Shown piece after piece: positions 45,238 to 53,458 of a DNA stretch of 64,000 nucleotides. Within the stretch, counting starts at the first letter, position 1; each line of letters begins with the position of its first letter. This stretch comes from Aurantiacibacter luteus. GTDB lineage: Bacteria > Pseudomonadota > Alphaproteobacteria > Sphingomonadales > Sphingomonadaceae. The stretch is from assembly GCF_001010945.1 (NCBI RefSeq), contig NZ_LBHB01000002.1, forward strand, positions 558,001 to 622,000. The letters run 5' to 3'. A program made the position numbers and the translations under genes. The notes under the pieces are model-generated. The model saw only the letters and a program-made list of their open reading frames with translations. It searched no databases and was not told where the DNA came from.

Positions 45238-45259
45238 CGTGAGGATGTCCAGCGCGAGA

Positions 45260-45715
45260 TCAGTTCGCGACGGGCGCGCAGCCACCGCAGTCGAACTGGC
45301 GATACTTCTCGTTGCCGACGAAGCCGAACTTGGTGACGCCCGACGCCTTGATGATGTTCAGCACGCGGGCCGACAGGTCATAGCTGGCGTTCGCTTCCGG
45401 CTCGAACTGCAGCTCCGGCTCCACCGCATAGGTCAGCGACTGTTGCAGGTTGCCGACCAGCTGATTGTCGTTGATCGCCTGGCCGTTCCACAGGATCTGG
45501 TCGGTGGGGGTGAGCACGATCTTGTTCTTGATCGGGTCGACCGGTGGCTGGTCCGGCGTGTTGCTCGGCGCGGGGAGGTCGATGTTCACCGCGTGGGTGG
45601 CGACCGGGATGGTGATGATGAACATGATGAGGAGCACGAGCAGGACGTCGATCAGCGGCGTCATGTTCATTTCCATCATCGGGCTGCCATCGTCTGAACC
45701 GCCAGACAGTGCCAT
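45260..45715 (-). CDS. exbD: ExbD/TolR-family biopolymer transport protein (second copy)
   Basis: 151 aa with TAGGAG nine bases before the ATG. Membrane helix MTPLIDVLLVLLIMF with D23. The periplasmic domain has WNGQAINDNQLVGNL and FEPEANASYDLSARVL, closely related to the third copy. It ends in a CGGC cysteine pair (FDCGGCAPVAN), unusual for ExbD. Fourth gene of the tonB operon. Confidence 0.92.
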   Translation of the reverse strand: MALSGGSDDGSPMMEMNMTPLIDVLLVLLIMFIITIPVATHAVNIDLPAPSNTPDQPPVDPIKNKIVLTPTDQILWNGQAINDNQLVGNLQQSLTYAVEPELQFEPEANASYDLSARVLNIIKASGVTKFGFVGNEKYRQFDCGGCAPVAN

Positions 45716-45752
45716 GATTGCGTACTCCTAGAAAGCCTGGACCCGGTGCCGA

Positions 45753-46289
45753 TCAGCCGTTGGGATCGACGGGGTTCGAGATGAAGGCCACGGTCGGATA
45801 ACCGGCGGCCTGGATGTTGAAGATCGTGCCAGCGACGCAGCGCCACGGCGCGTCCTTGTCGCCTCGGATGTGCACCTGCGGGATGAGGTCGGGATCCTGC
45901 ATGATGGCCTCGGGGCCACCGGCGCGCTGCACGATCGCATCGAGGCGGGCGAAGGCCGCGTCGTAGAGGTCCGCCGAATCCACCAGCGTGGTGTTGTTGA
46001 GGTAGATGCGGCAATCACCCTCGCGGATGGCGCCGGTATATCCCGACCGGATGGTGCGCGGGGTGCGACCCTCGGCATCGGTGGTGGTCACGGTGATCAG
46101 AAGGTTTTCCACCTTATCGTCCGATTCGCTCGAGGCGATGATCGGGATTTCGAGCTGCTCGACCGTCTGGATGGCCACCGGGACGGCGATCAGGAAGATG
46201 ATCAGCAGCACCAGCATCACGTCCACGAGAGGCGTGGTGTTGATGTCGGACATCGGGGTTTCTTCACCGGATCCCAATGCAATGGCCAT
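45753..46289 (-). CDS. exbD: ExbD/TolR-family biopolymer transport protein (first copy)
   Basis: 178 aa. The helix INTTPLVDVMLVLLIIF has the proton-path D23. The periplasmic domain is longer than in the other copies, with an insertion around 55-95, and ends in FISNPVDPNG. With ExbB it forms the proton-driven motor of the TonB complex. Third gene of the operon. Confidence 0.92.
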   Translation of the reverse strand: MAIALGSGEETPMSDINTTPLVDVMLVLLIIFLIAVPVAIQTVEQLEIPIIASSESDDKVENLLITVTTTDAEGRTPRTIRSGYTGAIREGDCRIYLNNTTLVDSADLYDAAFARLDAIVQRAGGPEAIMQDPDLIPQVHIRGDKDAPWRCVAGTIFNIQAAGYPTVAFISNPVDPNG

Positions 46290-46370
46290 GTGTCTATTCC
46301 TATCTCACGTATGACAGTTGAATGCGGCGGGCGCCCGCATGCGGAGGCGCCCGCCGGATATTCGCCTGGA

Positions 46371-47225
46371 TCAGCTCCGCGGCGTGGTCGTCGTGGTCGT
46401 GGTGGTCGCCGAGCCGGCCGGACGCGCGGTGGTAGGCGCCGTGGTCGAAGTGGCGGTCGTGGCCGTCGCCGGAGCGGTCTTGGCGGCCTTTCCGGCCTGC
46501 TGCGTCGAGGTACCGGTCATGATCGCCGGCTTCACCGCGCCGCGCGAGGTGATGTTCGCCTGCAGGTCGGTCGAGAAGCCCGCAAGCATCGCCGCGATGC
46601 GACGGTTGCGCGACTGCAGGTAGTTGTAGGCGAACACCGCGGGCACGGCGACGAGCAGGCCGATGGCGGTCATGATGAGCGCCTCGCCCACCGGACCGGC
46701 AACCTGGTCGATCGAGGCCGAACCGGTCGCGCCGATCTTAATCAGCGCGCGGTAGATGCCGATCACGGTGCCGAGCAGGCCGACGAACGGCGCGGTCGCG
46801 CCGACGGTGGCGAGGAACGGCAGGCCGCCGGCGAGCTTGGCGTTGATGGCCGCTTCCGAGCGGGCCAGCGTGCCGTGCAGCCAGTCATGCGATTCGAGGC
46901 TGTCGCTCATCTTGGAGGATTCGTCGCCGGCACGGATGCCGTCGTCGACCAGCTGGCGCCAGGCGCTGTTCTTGTCGAACTTGCCGGCACCTTCCTTGAG
47001 ATTGCCGGCACGCCAGAACGCGGCGCGATTCGTGTTGTATTCCTTCATCACCCGGTTCTGTTCCATGTACTTGGTGATGAGGATGTAGAACGAGCCGACC
47101 GACATGATGACCATGACGGTGAGGATGGACCAGGCGACCGGGCCGCCTTCTTCCATCGCCTGGATGAAACCGAATTCGGTCTGCGGCGCCTCGCTGCCGG
47201 CGGCAGCCAAAAGTTCGATGAGCAT
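46371..47225 (-). CDS. exbB: ExbB/TolQ-family proton channel protein
   Basis: 284 aa with GAGAGGA upstream. Three membrane helices; the conserved segment LATVGATAPFVGLLGTVIGI and the last helix ALIMTAIGLLVAVPAVFAYN with the functional threonine match ExbB. The C-terminal 45 residues are an Ala/Thr-rich tail ending in a run of eight threonines, probably unstructured. The N-terminal LLAAAGSEA resembles the signal-like start of TonB-system ExbB. Confidence 0.94.
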   Translation of the reverse strand: MLIELLAAAGSEAPQTEFGFIQAMEEGGPVAWSILTVMVIMSVGSFYILITKYMEQNRVMKEYNTNRAAFWRAGNLKEGAGKFDKNSAWRQLVDDGIRAGDESSKMSDSLESHDWLHGTLARSEAAINAKLAGGLPFLATVGATAPFVGLLGTVIGIYRALIKIGATGSASIDQVAGPVGEALIMTAIGLLVAVPAVFAYNYLQSRNRRIAAMLAGFSTDLQANITSRGAVKPAIMTGTSTQQAGKAAKTAPATATTATSTTAPTTARPAGSATTTTTTTTPRS

Positions 47226-47257
47226 GCTGAATGTCCTCTCTTAGAGAAATCTGGTGA

Positions 47258-47944
47258 TCAATTGAGTTGGTAGACGATGCTGGTCGAGAAGGTGCCCGAG
47301 GTCGGGTTGCCTGCCCGGTCCAGCGCCGGTGTATAGCGAGCGAAACGGGTCATGCCGTCGCAGGCGGCAGCGTCCAGTTCCGGATCGGCCGGTCGGGTCA
47401 CGCGGCAGCTGGTGACGCGGCCGTCGGGCCCGACGGTACCGGCGACGCCGACCGTACCCTGGATTTCGCGACGCAGGGCGCGCGAAGGGTAGTTCTCCTG
47501 GATGCGGCGAGCCCAGCGTGCCTGGCCGTCGGGCGCCGCGGCGCGCGAACGGTCCACTGCCGGAGGCGGCGGAGGCGGCGGCGGGGGCGGCGGAGCGACT
47601 GCTGCCGGCGGGGCGGGCGGCGGAACGATGCGCGCAGGCGGGGCCGGCGGCGGAATGTTCGGCTGCACCTGTACCGGCGGCGGATTGGGCGCGATGCGGA
47701 TCGGCGGCGGCGGCGCGACCGGCGGCGGAGGCGAGACGACCTCTTCCGGCGGAGGTGGCGGCGGCTCTTCCTCAGGTGGCGGCGGCTCCTCGATATCCAC
47801 GGTCGTCACGCGCTCGACGGCTTCCTTGAAAGCCGAGTAGGCGAGACCCGTAACCAGCAAATAGCCGATTCCGACGTGGATGAGGGCAACGATGATAATC
47901 GCGGCTATGCGACTACCGCTCATTTCTTGGTCAGCGTAAGCCAT
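47258..47944 (-). CDS. tonB: TonB energy transducer
   Basis: 228 aa with AAGGGA before the ATG. One N-terminal membrane helix (about 12-36), a long Pro/Glu then Pro-rich spacer (about 52-128) that spans the periplasm, and a C-terminal TonB domain (YPSRALRREIQGTVGV ... FSTSIVYQLN). It contacts outer-membrane receptors to power uptake of siderophores or other ligands. First gene of the operon. Confidence 0.94.
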   Translation of the reverse strand: MAYADQEMSGSRIAAIIIVALIHVGIGYLLVTGLAYSAFKEAVERVTTVDIEEPPPPEEEPPPPPPEEVVSPPPPVAPPPPIRIAPNPPPVQVQPNIPPPAPPARIVPPPAPPAAVAPPPPPPPPPPPAVDRSRAAAPDGQARWARRIQENYPSRALRREIQGTVGVAGTVGPDGRVTSCRVTRPADPELDAAACDGMTRFARYTPALDRAGNPTSGTFSTSIVYQLN

Positions 47945-48280
47945 CCAGTCCCTTCACTCCGTTTTGCTTGCCGACGAAAAGTCGGCTTGTGCGACCCACA
48001 AGTTTAACACTCTGCCAGCCGCAACCTTCGATTGTCCAGCCCGGATTGCCCTTGTCGGCGCCGACCGCCGGAGCACGAATCGTGCTCCAAAAGCAACACC
48101 GGGCTTATTTTCGTTCTTTTCCGGGCTCGTTCGACGGGCTCTTAACCGCCAGATAAGGTATGGGCAAACCCTTTGTCGGTTCAGTCGCAATTCAAGGCGG
48201 CTGCCCTGTTTGCAAAGCTTGAGAAGGCGGGCAAAGGGATTTGCACCCTTTCCGCGACAGGCCACAACAGGAGAAGCCGC
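47945..48280. other. divergent intergenic region with a 19-base palindrome
   Basis: 336 bases between tonB and the lipoprotein gene. It contains a stem-loop GCCGAC/GTCGGC (47970-47986) in the tonB leader and a perfect dyad GGAGCACGA-A-TCGTGCTCC at 48070-48088, likely a protein-binding site since the loop is a single base. Promoters for both genes should lie here. No coding sequence is convincing. Confidence 0.5.
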
Positions 48281-49171
48281 ATGAACCCCCGTCCCCGCAA
48301 ACCGCTGCTGCGCCGTCTCGTGATGGCGGGCACGGCTTCGCTGGCGGCGGCTCTGCTGGCGGCCTGCGCCGCGACCCTGCCGGGCTCCCCGGAGGAGCGC
48401 GTGGTCATGGAACTGCCGCCTGAGGCCGAGCCGACCTACGCCGACTTGGTCACCTTTGCGCTGGCCGCCGACCTCGTCGCCATCGTGACGGTGGACGAGC
48501 AGACCCGCTTCCCGCCCGAGCGCGCACCCGATGTCGCCCCGGACAAGGTCCGCCTCTACATCGAATCGCTCACCCGCAACCTGCTCGTGGGTCCGAGCGG
48601 CGTAGGCGGTTCTCTGGTCTTCGTGACCGACCTGCCGCGCGACGCCGACGGCGATGCGCCCGAACTGGAAGGCCGCGACTACGTCATTTTCGCCGATCCC
48701 GTGCGCAATCGTCCGGGCGAGGTGCAGCTGGTGGCGCGCAACGCGCTGTTCCCCGCGGGTCCGCGAATCGAGGGCCGGGTGCGCTCCATCCTGCGCGATC
48801 TCGCCGACCCCGATAGCCCGTCCGCCATCACCGGCGTGCGCGACGTGATCTCGGTGCCGGGAAACCTCGCCGGCGAGGCGGAGACGCAGATGTTCGTGGA
48901 AACCCAGAGCGGCGCGCCCGTGTCGCTCAGCGTCGTGCGACGGCCGGGGATGCGGCCGGAATGGGGCGTGTCGCTGGGCGAGATCGTCGACACCGCCGCG
49001 CGCCCGCCGGCGCGCGATTCGATCGCCTGGTACCGCTTCGCCTGTTCGCTGCCGCGCCAGCTGCCGGACGAGGCCTTCCTGCAGACCGACCGCCAGGCCC
49101 GCGCCCGGGCGCGCGAGGACTATGCCTTCGTGCTCGCCGAGCTGGGCGAATGTTCCCGCCGGTTCACCTGA
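48281..49171 (+). CDS. conserved lipoprotein of unknown function
   Basis: 296 aa from the ATG at 48281 with AGGAG upstream. The basic N terminus (RPRKPLLRR) plus hydrophobic stretch ends in the lipobox LAAC. The mature protein is soluble and mixed in character, with no motif I recognise; two cysteines near the end (FACSLPRQ and GECSRRF) might form a disulfide. Probably periplasmic or outer-membrane attached. It stands alone, 92 bases before hom. Confidence 0.75.
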   Translation: MNPRPRKPLLRRLVMAGTASLAAALLAACAATLPGSPEERVVMELPPEAEPTYADLVTFALAADLVAIVTVDEQTRFPPERAPDVAPDKVRLYIESLTRNLLVGPSGVGGSLVFVTDLPRDADGDAPELEGRDYVIFADPVRNRPGEVQLVARNALFPAGPRIEGRVRSILRDLADPDSPSAITGVRDVISVPGNLAGEAETQMFVETQSGAPVSLSVVRRPGMRPEWGVSLGEIVDTAARPPARDSIAWYRFACSLPRQLPDEAFLQTDRQARARAREDYAFVLAELGECSRRFT

Positions 49172-49263
49172 AGCCGGGCTTCGCGCGGGCGAAGTTTTGC
49201 GGGGGTGGCCAACCGGGCACGCGCTGACTAGTCCGCCCTGACACGGATACGGACGGGAGCGAC

Positions 49264-50574
49264 ATGGCCGAACCTTTGCGCATTGCCCTCGCGGGCCTCG
49301 GCACGGTGGGTGCGGGGGTGATCCGCCTGCTCGCGGCCAACGGCGACCTGATCGCCCGGCGCGCGGGCCGCTCGATCGAGATCGTCGCGGTCTCAGCCCG
49401 CGAGCGCGGCAAGGATCGCGGCGTTTCGCTGGACGGATTTCGGTGGCTTGACGACATGACCGAGTTCGCCGCGCTCGACGAAGTCGACGTGGTCGTCGAG
49501 CTGGTCGGCGGTTCGGACGGCCCCGCGCTGGCCTTGGCGCGCAAGGCGCTTGCCGCGGGCAAGGGGCTGATCACCGCCAACAAGGCGATGATTGCCCATC
49601 ACGGCATGGAACTCGCCGCCCTGGCCGAGGCCAACGCCGCGCCGCTCAGATACGAGGCGGCGGTGGCGGGCGGCATCCCGGCGATCAAGGGGCTGGCCGA
49701 AGGTGCGGCGGCCAACCGGATCGAACGGATCTACGGCGTGCTCAACGGCACCTGCAACTTCATCCTGTCCGAGATGGCCACCACCGGGCGCGACTTCGGC
49801 GATGTGTTGGCGCAGGCGCAGGCGCTGGGCTTCGCCGAGGCCGATCCTGCCTTCGACATTGAAGGCACGGACGCGGCGCACAAGCTCGCCATCCTCGCCG
49901 CGCTGGCCTTCGGCACCAGGCTGGATTTCCCCAGCGTCGACGTGACCGGCATCGACCGCATCCGCGCCGGCGACATCGCCCAGGCCGGCGCGCTGGGCTA
50001 CGTCATCCGGCTGCTCGGCATCGCCGACTGCGAGGATGGCGCGGACACGGCGCGGCTGTTCCAGCGCGTCGCGCCGTGCCTGGTCCCCGTCAGCCACCCG
50101 CTCGCCGGCGTGACCGGGGCGATCAATGCCGTGGTGGCCGAGGGCAATTTTGCCGGGCGACTGCTGTTCCAGGGCGCGGGCGCCGGTGACGGGCCGACCG
50201 CGAGCGCGGTCGTCGCCGACCTCATCGATGTCGCGCGCGGCAACGTCCCGCCGCCATTTTCGCTGCCGGTCGCCAGCCTCGCGGCGAGCGCGCCCGCCGA
50301 CCCCGGTCATCGCCGCAACCGCGACTACGTGCGTTTCATGGTCGACGACCGGCCCGGCGTGCTGGCCGAGATCACCGCCGCCATGCGCGATGCCGGGGTC
50401 TCGATCGAGAGCTTCATCCAGCAGGGCCACCCTGACGAACGGGACGGCCGCCCCGTGCTCGTCTCGATGGTGACGCACGAAGGGCCGGAGGCAGGGGTGG
50501 CCAAGGCGCTCTCGCTGCTCGACGGATCGCCAAGCATGGTCGAAGCGCCACTGGTGATGCGCCTGCTGGGCTAG
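49264..50574 (+). CDS. hom: homoserine dehydrogenase
   Basis: 436 aa. N-terminal NAD(P) domain (IALAGLGTVGAGVIRLL), then the catalytic segment GGIPAIKGLAEG, the NGTCNFIL loop and the AEADPAFDIEGTDAAHKLAILA block. A C-terminal ACT regulatory domain begins at about residue 355 (YVRFMVDDRPGVLAEI) and is expected to bind threonine. It reduces aspartate semialdehyde to homoserine. Confidence 0.96.
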   Translation: MAEPLRIALAGLGTVGAGVIRLLAANGDLIARRAGRSIEIVAVSARERGKDRGVSLDGFRWLDDMTEFAALDEVDVVVELVGGSDGPALALARKALAAGKGLITANKAMIAHHGMELAALAEANAAPLRYEAAVAGGIPAIKGLAEGAAANRIERIYGVLNGTCNFILSEMATTGRDFGDVLAQAQALGFAEADPAFDIEGTDAAHKLAILAALAFGTRLDFPSVDVTGIDRIRAGDIAQAGALGYVIRLLGIADCEDGADTARLFQRVAPCLVPVSHPLAGVTGAINAVVAEGNFAGRLLFQGAGAGDGPTASAVVADLIDVARGNVPPPFSLPVASLAASAPADPGHRRNRDYVRFMVDDRPGVLAEITAAMRDAGVSIESFIQQGHPDERDGRPVLVSMVTHEGPEAGVAKALSLLDGSPSMVEAPLVMRLLG

Positions 50575-50969
50575 TCGGCCCGCGATACCGCGGCGGCCTC
50601 CTCGACAGGAAGCGGCGCGGGAAAGGCTGTCATGTCGACCATCACCGCGCGCTCTACAGGACCGCCGATGCCCTTGGCGCACCAGCTGAGCGGCGGGGCG
50701 TGGATGCAGGGCGGCAGGGTGCTGACATCGACCGGCTCGCGCACGTCGCCATACATATCGACGGGCGGCGGGATGACCGAAACGTAGTCCTCGGTCTCGT
50801 CCCGCTGGCCGCACACCACGATATCGCCCTTGGCCCCTGGCGCGCCTCCACAATCGACCTGGGGGACGTGGACGTCGCGGTAATCCTCCAGGTCGAAGCG
50901 TCGCGCCTCCTGTGCTGCCGCGGCGGACGGGAGCAGCATCGATACCATGATGACCGCGCCACCCCTCAC
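50571..50969 (-). CDS. small secreted protein, IVVCG-motif family (copy 3)
   Basis: 132 aa from a GTG at 50969 that overlaps the upstream stop (GTGA) and gives a complete signal peptide ending in AAAAQ; an ATG at 50948 gives a truncated one. The mature part has DCGGAPGAKGDIVVCGQRDET, then a Pro-rich section, two cysteines, and MVDMTAFPAPL. It shares this order with the two upstream genes. Four conserved cysteines suggest disulfides in the periplasm. Function unknown. It overlaps the end of hom by four bases. Confidence 0.75.
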   Translation of the reverse strand: MRGGAVIMVSMLLPSAAAAQEARRFDLEDYRDVHVPQVDCGGAPGAKGDIVVCGQRDETEDYVSVIPPPVDMYGDVREPVDVSTLPPCIHAPPLSWCAKGIGGPVERAVMVDMTAFPAPLPVEEAAAVSRAD

Positions 50970-51367
50970 TCGCTGTCGGCCCGGCTGACCGCCGCCGCGG
51001 TCTCCTCGTCCAGTTCGTGCGGGAAGGCGGTGACGTCGACCATGATCGCGGGTTCCGGCGCCCAGCCCATCCGCACGCAGCCACTTTCGCACGAGGTATC
51101 CGTCAGGCCCTCGATCACGCGCCTGTCGGACCGGACCGGGCGGCGGATGACGCTGCGCACCTCCTCCGTCTCGTCGCGCCTGCCGCAAACCACGATGTCG
51201 CCGGCCGCGCTGGCGACCCTTGTGCCGGTGGCCGCATCGCAATCGGGCGGAGGCGGATGCAGGTCGCGGTAATCGGCCAAGTCGAATTCGTCGGGATGGA
51301 CGCCCGAGGCATCCTGCGCCGCCAAGGGGGCCGGGACGAGAAGGGCCAGTGCGAGCGCGGCGCGCAT
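50966..51367 (-). CDS. small secreted protein, IVVCG-motif family (copy 2)
   Basis: 133 aa; the ATG overlaps the upstream stop by one base (TGATG). Signal peptide to about AAQ20. The mature part reads DCDAATGTRV..GDIVVCGRRDET, RPVRSDRRVIEGLTDT, CESGCVRMGWAPEPAIMVDVTAFPHEL. The GWAP..MVD segment is shared with copy 1 and the GDIVVCG motif with copy 3, linking all three. Function unknown. Confidence 0.78.
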   Translation of the reverse strand: MRAALALALLVPAPLAAQDASGVHPDEFDLADYRDLHPPPPDCDAATGTRVASAAGDIVVCGRRDETEEVRSVIRRPVRSDRRVIEGLTDTSCESGCVRMGWAPEPAIMVDVTAFPHELDEETAAAVSRADSE

Positions 51368-51837
51368 CAGTCCTCCGACAGGTCGATGGCGACGCGCCGT
51401 CCGGTGACGGGCTCGGGCGCGATGACGGGCGGACCTTCGGCGGTGACGACGTGCGCGGCTTCCTCCTCGGTCAGGTCCTCGGGATAGATGCTGAGATCGA
51501 CCATCAGCGCGGGAGGCGGGGCCCAGCCCATGCGGATGCAGACCATCTCGCCCTTCGATTGGACCCAGCACGGCGGGTCGGTCAGTCCGGGAATAATCGT
51601 GCGGTCCGACTGGACGGGGCGCGGCAGGGGTGAGCGGTAGCGTTCGGTGTCGGGAAGTTCGCGGCAGACGAGGATCGCCCCGTCCTCGCGCGCCTCGGTC
51701 TCGCAGGGGTCGGTGGCACTCACCGGCTCTTCCGGTTCGGCGCTTTCCGCGGCCGCTGTGGGACCATAGGCCTGCTGCGCCAGCGCCGGGCACGGCAGCA
51801 GCGCCAAGGCCAAAATCACCGCCAGCCATCTCGACAT
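51367..51837 (-). CDS. small secreted protein, IVVCG-motif family (copy 1)
   Basis: 156 aa with a clear signal peptide (ALALLPCPALAQQ). The mature part has DPCETEAREDGAILVCRELPDT, RPVQSDRTIIPGLTDPPC, VCIRMGWAPPPALMVDLSIYPEDL. The cysteine pattern and the RxVxSDRxIxxGLTD and GWAPxPAxMVD segments match copy 2. First gene of a three-gene tandem array lying antisense between hom and glpX. Confidence 0.78.
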   Translation of the reverse strand: MSRWLAVILALALLPCPALAQQAYGPTAAAESAEPEEPVSATDPCETEAREDGAILVCRELPDTERYRSPLPRPVQSDRTIIPGLTDPPCWVQSKGEMVCIRMGWAPPPALMVDLSIYPEDLTEEEAAHVVTAEGPPVIAPEPVTGRRVAIDLSED

Positions 51838-51893
51838 TGCGGCCCCCTCGACCTAAGCGAGCCGCCAAGTTGGGATGGGAGCCTGAATTGCCA

Positions 51894-52880
51894 ATGAATT
51901 CCGCCAAATCTTCGCAAGTCCTCGACCGCGTGCTGGTGATGGAAATGGTCCGCGTGACCGAGGCCGCCGCCATCGCCGCCTCCGACCTCATCGGTCGTGG
52001 CGACGAGAAGGCCGCCGACGCCGCTGCCGTGGAAGCCATGCGCCGCGCTTTCGACACGCTCGAGATCGACGGCACCGTCGTCATCGGCGAGGGCGAGCGG
52101 GACGAGGCGCCCATGCTCTACATCGGCGAAAAGGTCGGCGGGGCGCAGGGCAAGGGGCCGCGCATCGACATCGCGCTCGATCCGCTGGAGGGCACCACCA
52201 TCACCGCCAAGGCCGGGCCCAACGCGCTCGCTGTGCTGGCGGCGGCAGAAGAAGGCTGCCTGCTCAACGCGCCAGACGTCTACATGGACAAGATTGCCGT
52301 GGGGCCGGGCTATCCCGAAGGCGTGATCGACCTCGCCAAGACGCCGACCCAGAACGTCGAGGCCGTGGCCGCCGCCAAGGGCGTGCAGCCCAAGGACATC
52401 AACGTCTGCGTGCTCGACCGGCCGCGCCATGCCGACCTGATCGCCGAACTGCGCGGCATCGGCTGCGGCGTCGTGCTGATCGGCGATGGCGACGTGGCGG
52501 GCGTGATCGCCACCACCGACCCCGAAACCACCGTCGACCTCTACATGGGATCGGGCGGCGCGCCCGAGGGCGTGCTGGCCGCCGCGGCGCTGCGCTGCGT
52601 GGGCGGGCAGTTCAACGGCCGACTGCTGTTCCGCAACGACGACGAGCGCCGCCGCGCCGCCAAGTGGGGCATCGAGGACCTCGACCGCATCTACAAGCTC
52701 ACGGACCTCGCGCGCGGCGACTGCATCTTTGCCGCCACCGGCGTCACCAGCGGCTCGCTGCTCGATGGGGTGAAGCGCCTGAAGCGCAACGGGGCCATGG
52801 TGATGACGACCGAAAGTGTTGTGATGCGCGCGAGCAGCGGAACCGTGCGCTGGGTGCGGGGCGAGCACCGGCTGGGTTGA
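51894..52880 (+). CDS. glpX: fructose-1,6-bisphosphatase, class II
   Basis: 328 aa from the ATG at 51894. GlpX-type phosphatase motifs: VVIGEGERDEAPML, IALDPLEGTTITAKAG (metal and phosphate site), GDGDVAGVI, MGSGGAPEGVLAAAALRC and FAATGVTSG. Gluconeogenic enzyme, or sugar bisphosphatase, in the cytoplasm. In sphingomonads glpX usually follows hom directly (from memory); here three antisense genes intervene. Confidence 0.95.
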   Translation: MNSAKSSQVLDRVLVMEMVRVTEAAAIAASDLIGRGDEKAADAAAVEAMRRAFDTLEIDGTVVIGEGERDEAPMLYIGEKVGGAQGKGPRIDIALDPLEGTTITAKAGPNALAVLAAAEEGCLLNAPDVYMDKIAVGPGYPEGVIDLAKTPTQNVEAVAAAKGVQPKDINVCVLDRPRHADLIAELRGIGCGVVLIGDGDVAGVIATTDPETTVDLYMGSGGAPEGVLAAAALRCVGGQFNGRLLFRNDDERRRAAKWGIEDLDRIYKLTDLARGDCIFAATGVTSGSLLDGVKRLKRNGAMVMTTESVVMRASSGTVRWVRGEHRLG

Positions 52881-53102
52881 GCGGGGCGCGACGAGCCGGG
52901 GCGAAGTTGACACTGTCAATTTTGCTTTCCGGAATAATCGAGCCATTCCAGCGCCTTGCGACGATTGGCTGCTTGACACTTCGTGTGGACGGCGCAGAAA
53001 ATCATTGGCTTTCCCTGTGGAGAGCCGAGGGGTCTGACGGACCTGCCGGGATGTAGGAAACCGGTTTGCGCTGGAGGGCTCGCCAGCCACGCGACCTGCC
53101 TG
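52881..53102. other. non-coding stretch with palindrome and hairpin
   Basis: 222 bases after glpX. It holds TTGACA-C-TGTCAA (52907-52919), a perfect palindrome, and a second TTGACAC (from 52974) with a GAAAAT hexamer 18 bases on that could be a promoter. It is followed by a perfect 10-base hairpin GCGACCTGCC/GGCAGGTCGC (53091-53119) that runs into the end of the minus-strand gene. A small RNA is conceivable; nothing proves it. Confidence 0.35.
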
Positions 53103-53351
53103 TCACTCCGGCAGGTCGCCCCTATAACCCAGCCCGCGAAGCTCCTCCGCCCGGCCCTGCGCCACGAGATCGGCGACGGTCGCCTCGGTCCCGAGCCGCG
53201 CCAGCGCCTCGGCGGTCCACAGCTCCTCGCCCTCCAGCGGCGGCGCATCGGCAGGCGGAGCGCGCGGCTTCTCCGGCGCGGGGCCAGCCCACAGGCGCAG
53301 CGCCAGCAGCAGGCTGCCCCCGGCAAACAGCGCGATGAGCCACCAGTCCAT
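53103..53351 (-). CDS. small membrane-anchored protein of unknown function
   Basis: 82 aa. One N-terminal membrane helix ([19 protein letters not shown]), then a Pro/Ala linker and a short helical C-terminal region ([20 protein letters not shown]). I do not recognise a family. It lies antisense between glpX and prs. Overlapping frames on the plus strand have no protein character, so this strand is preferred. Confidence 0.55.
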   Translation of the reverse strand: MDWWLIALFAGGSLLLALRLWAGPAPEKPRAPPADAPPLEGEELWTAEALARLGTEATVADLVAQGRAEELRGLGYRGDLPE

Positions 53352-53458
53352 GCGCGCATCCTAATCCCCCGCATGGCCCGCAGGCAATGTTGCAATCGGG
53401 GCCTCGTGCGCTAGGCGGGCCTCGTCATCAGCACCGCACACGAGGATTCGCTCAGCCC

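Noticed and set aside
52983-53414. 143-codon plus-strand frame before prs
   Set aside because: Arg/Pro/Gln-rich; the opposite strand gives a more plausible membrane-anchored protein.
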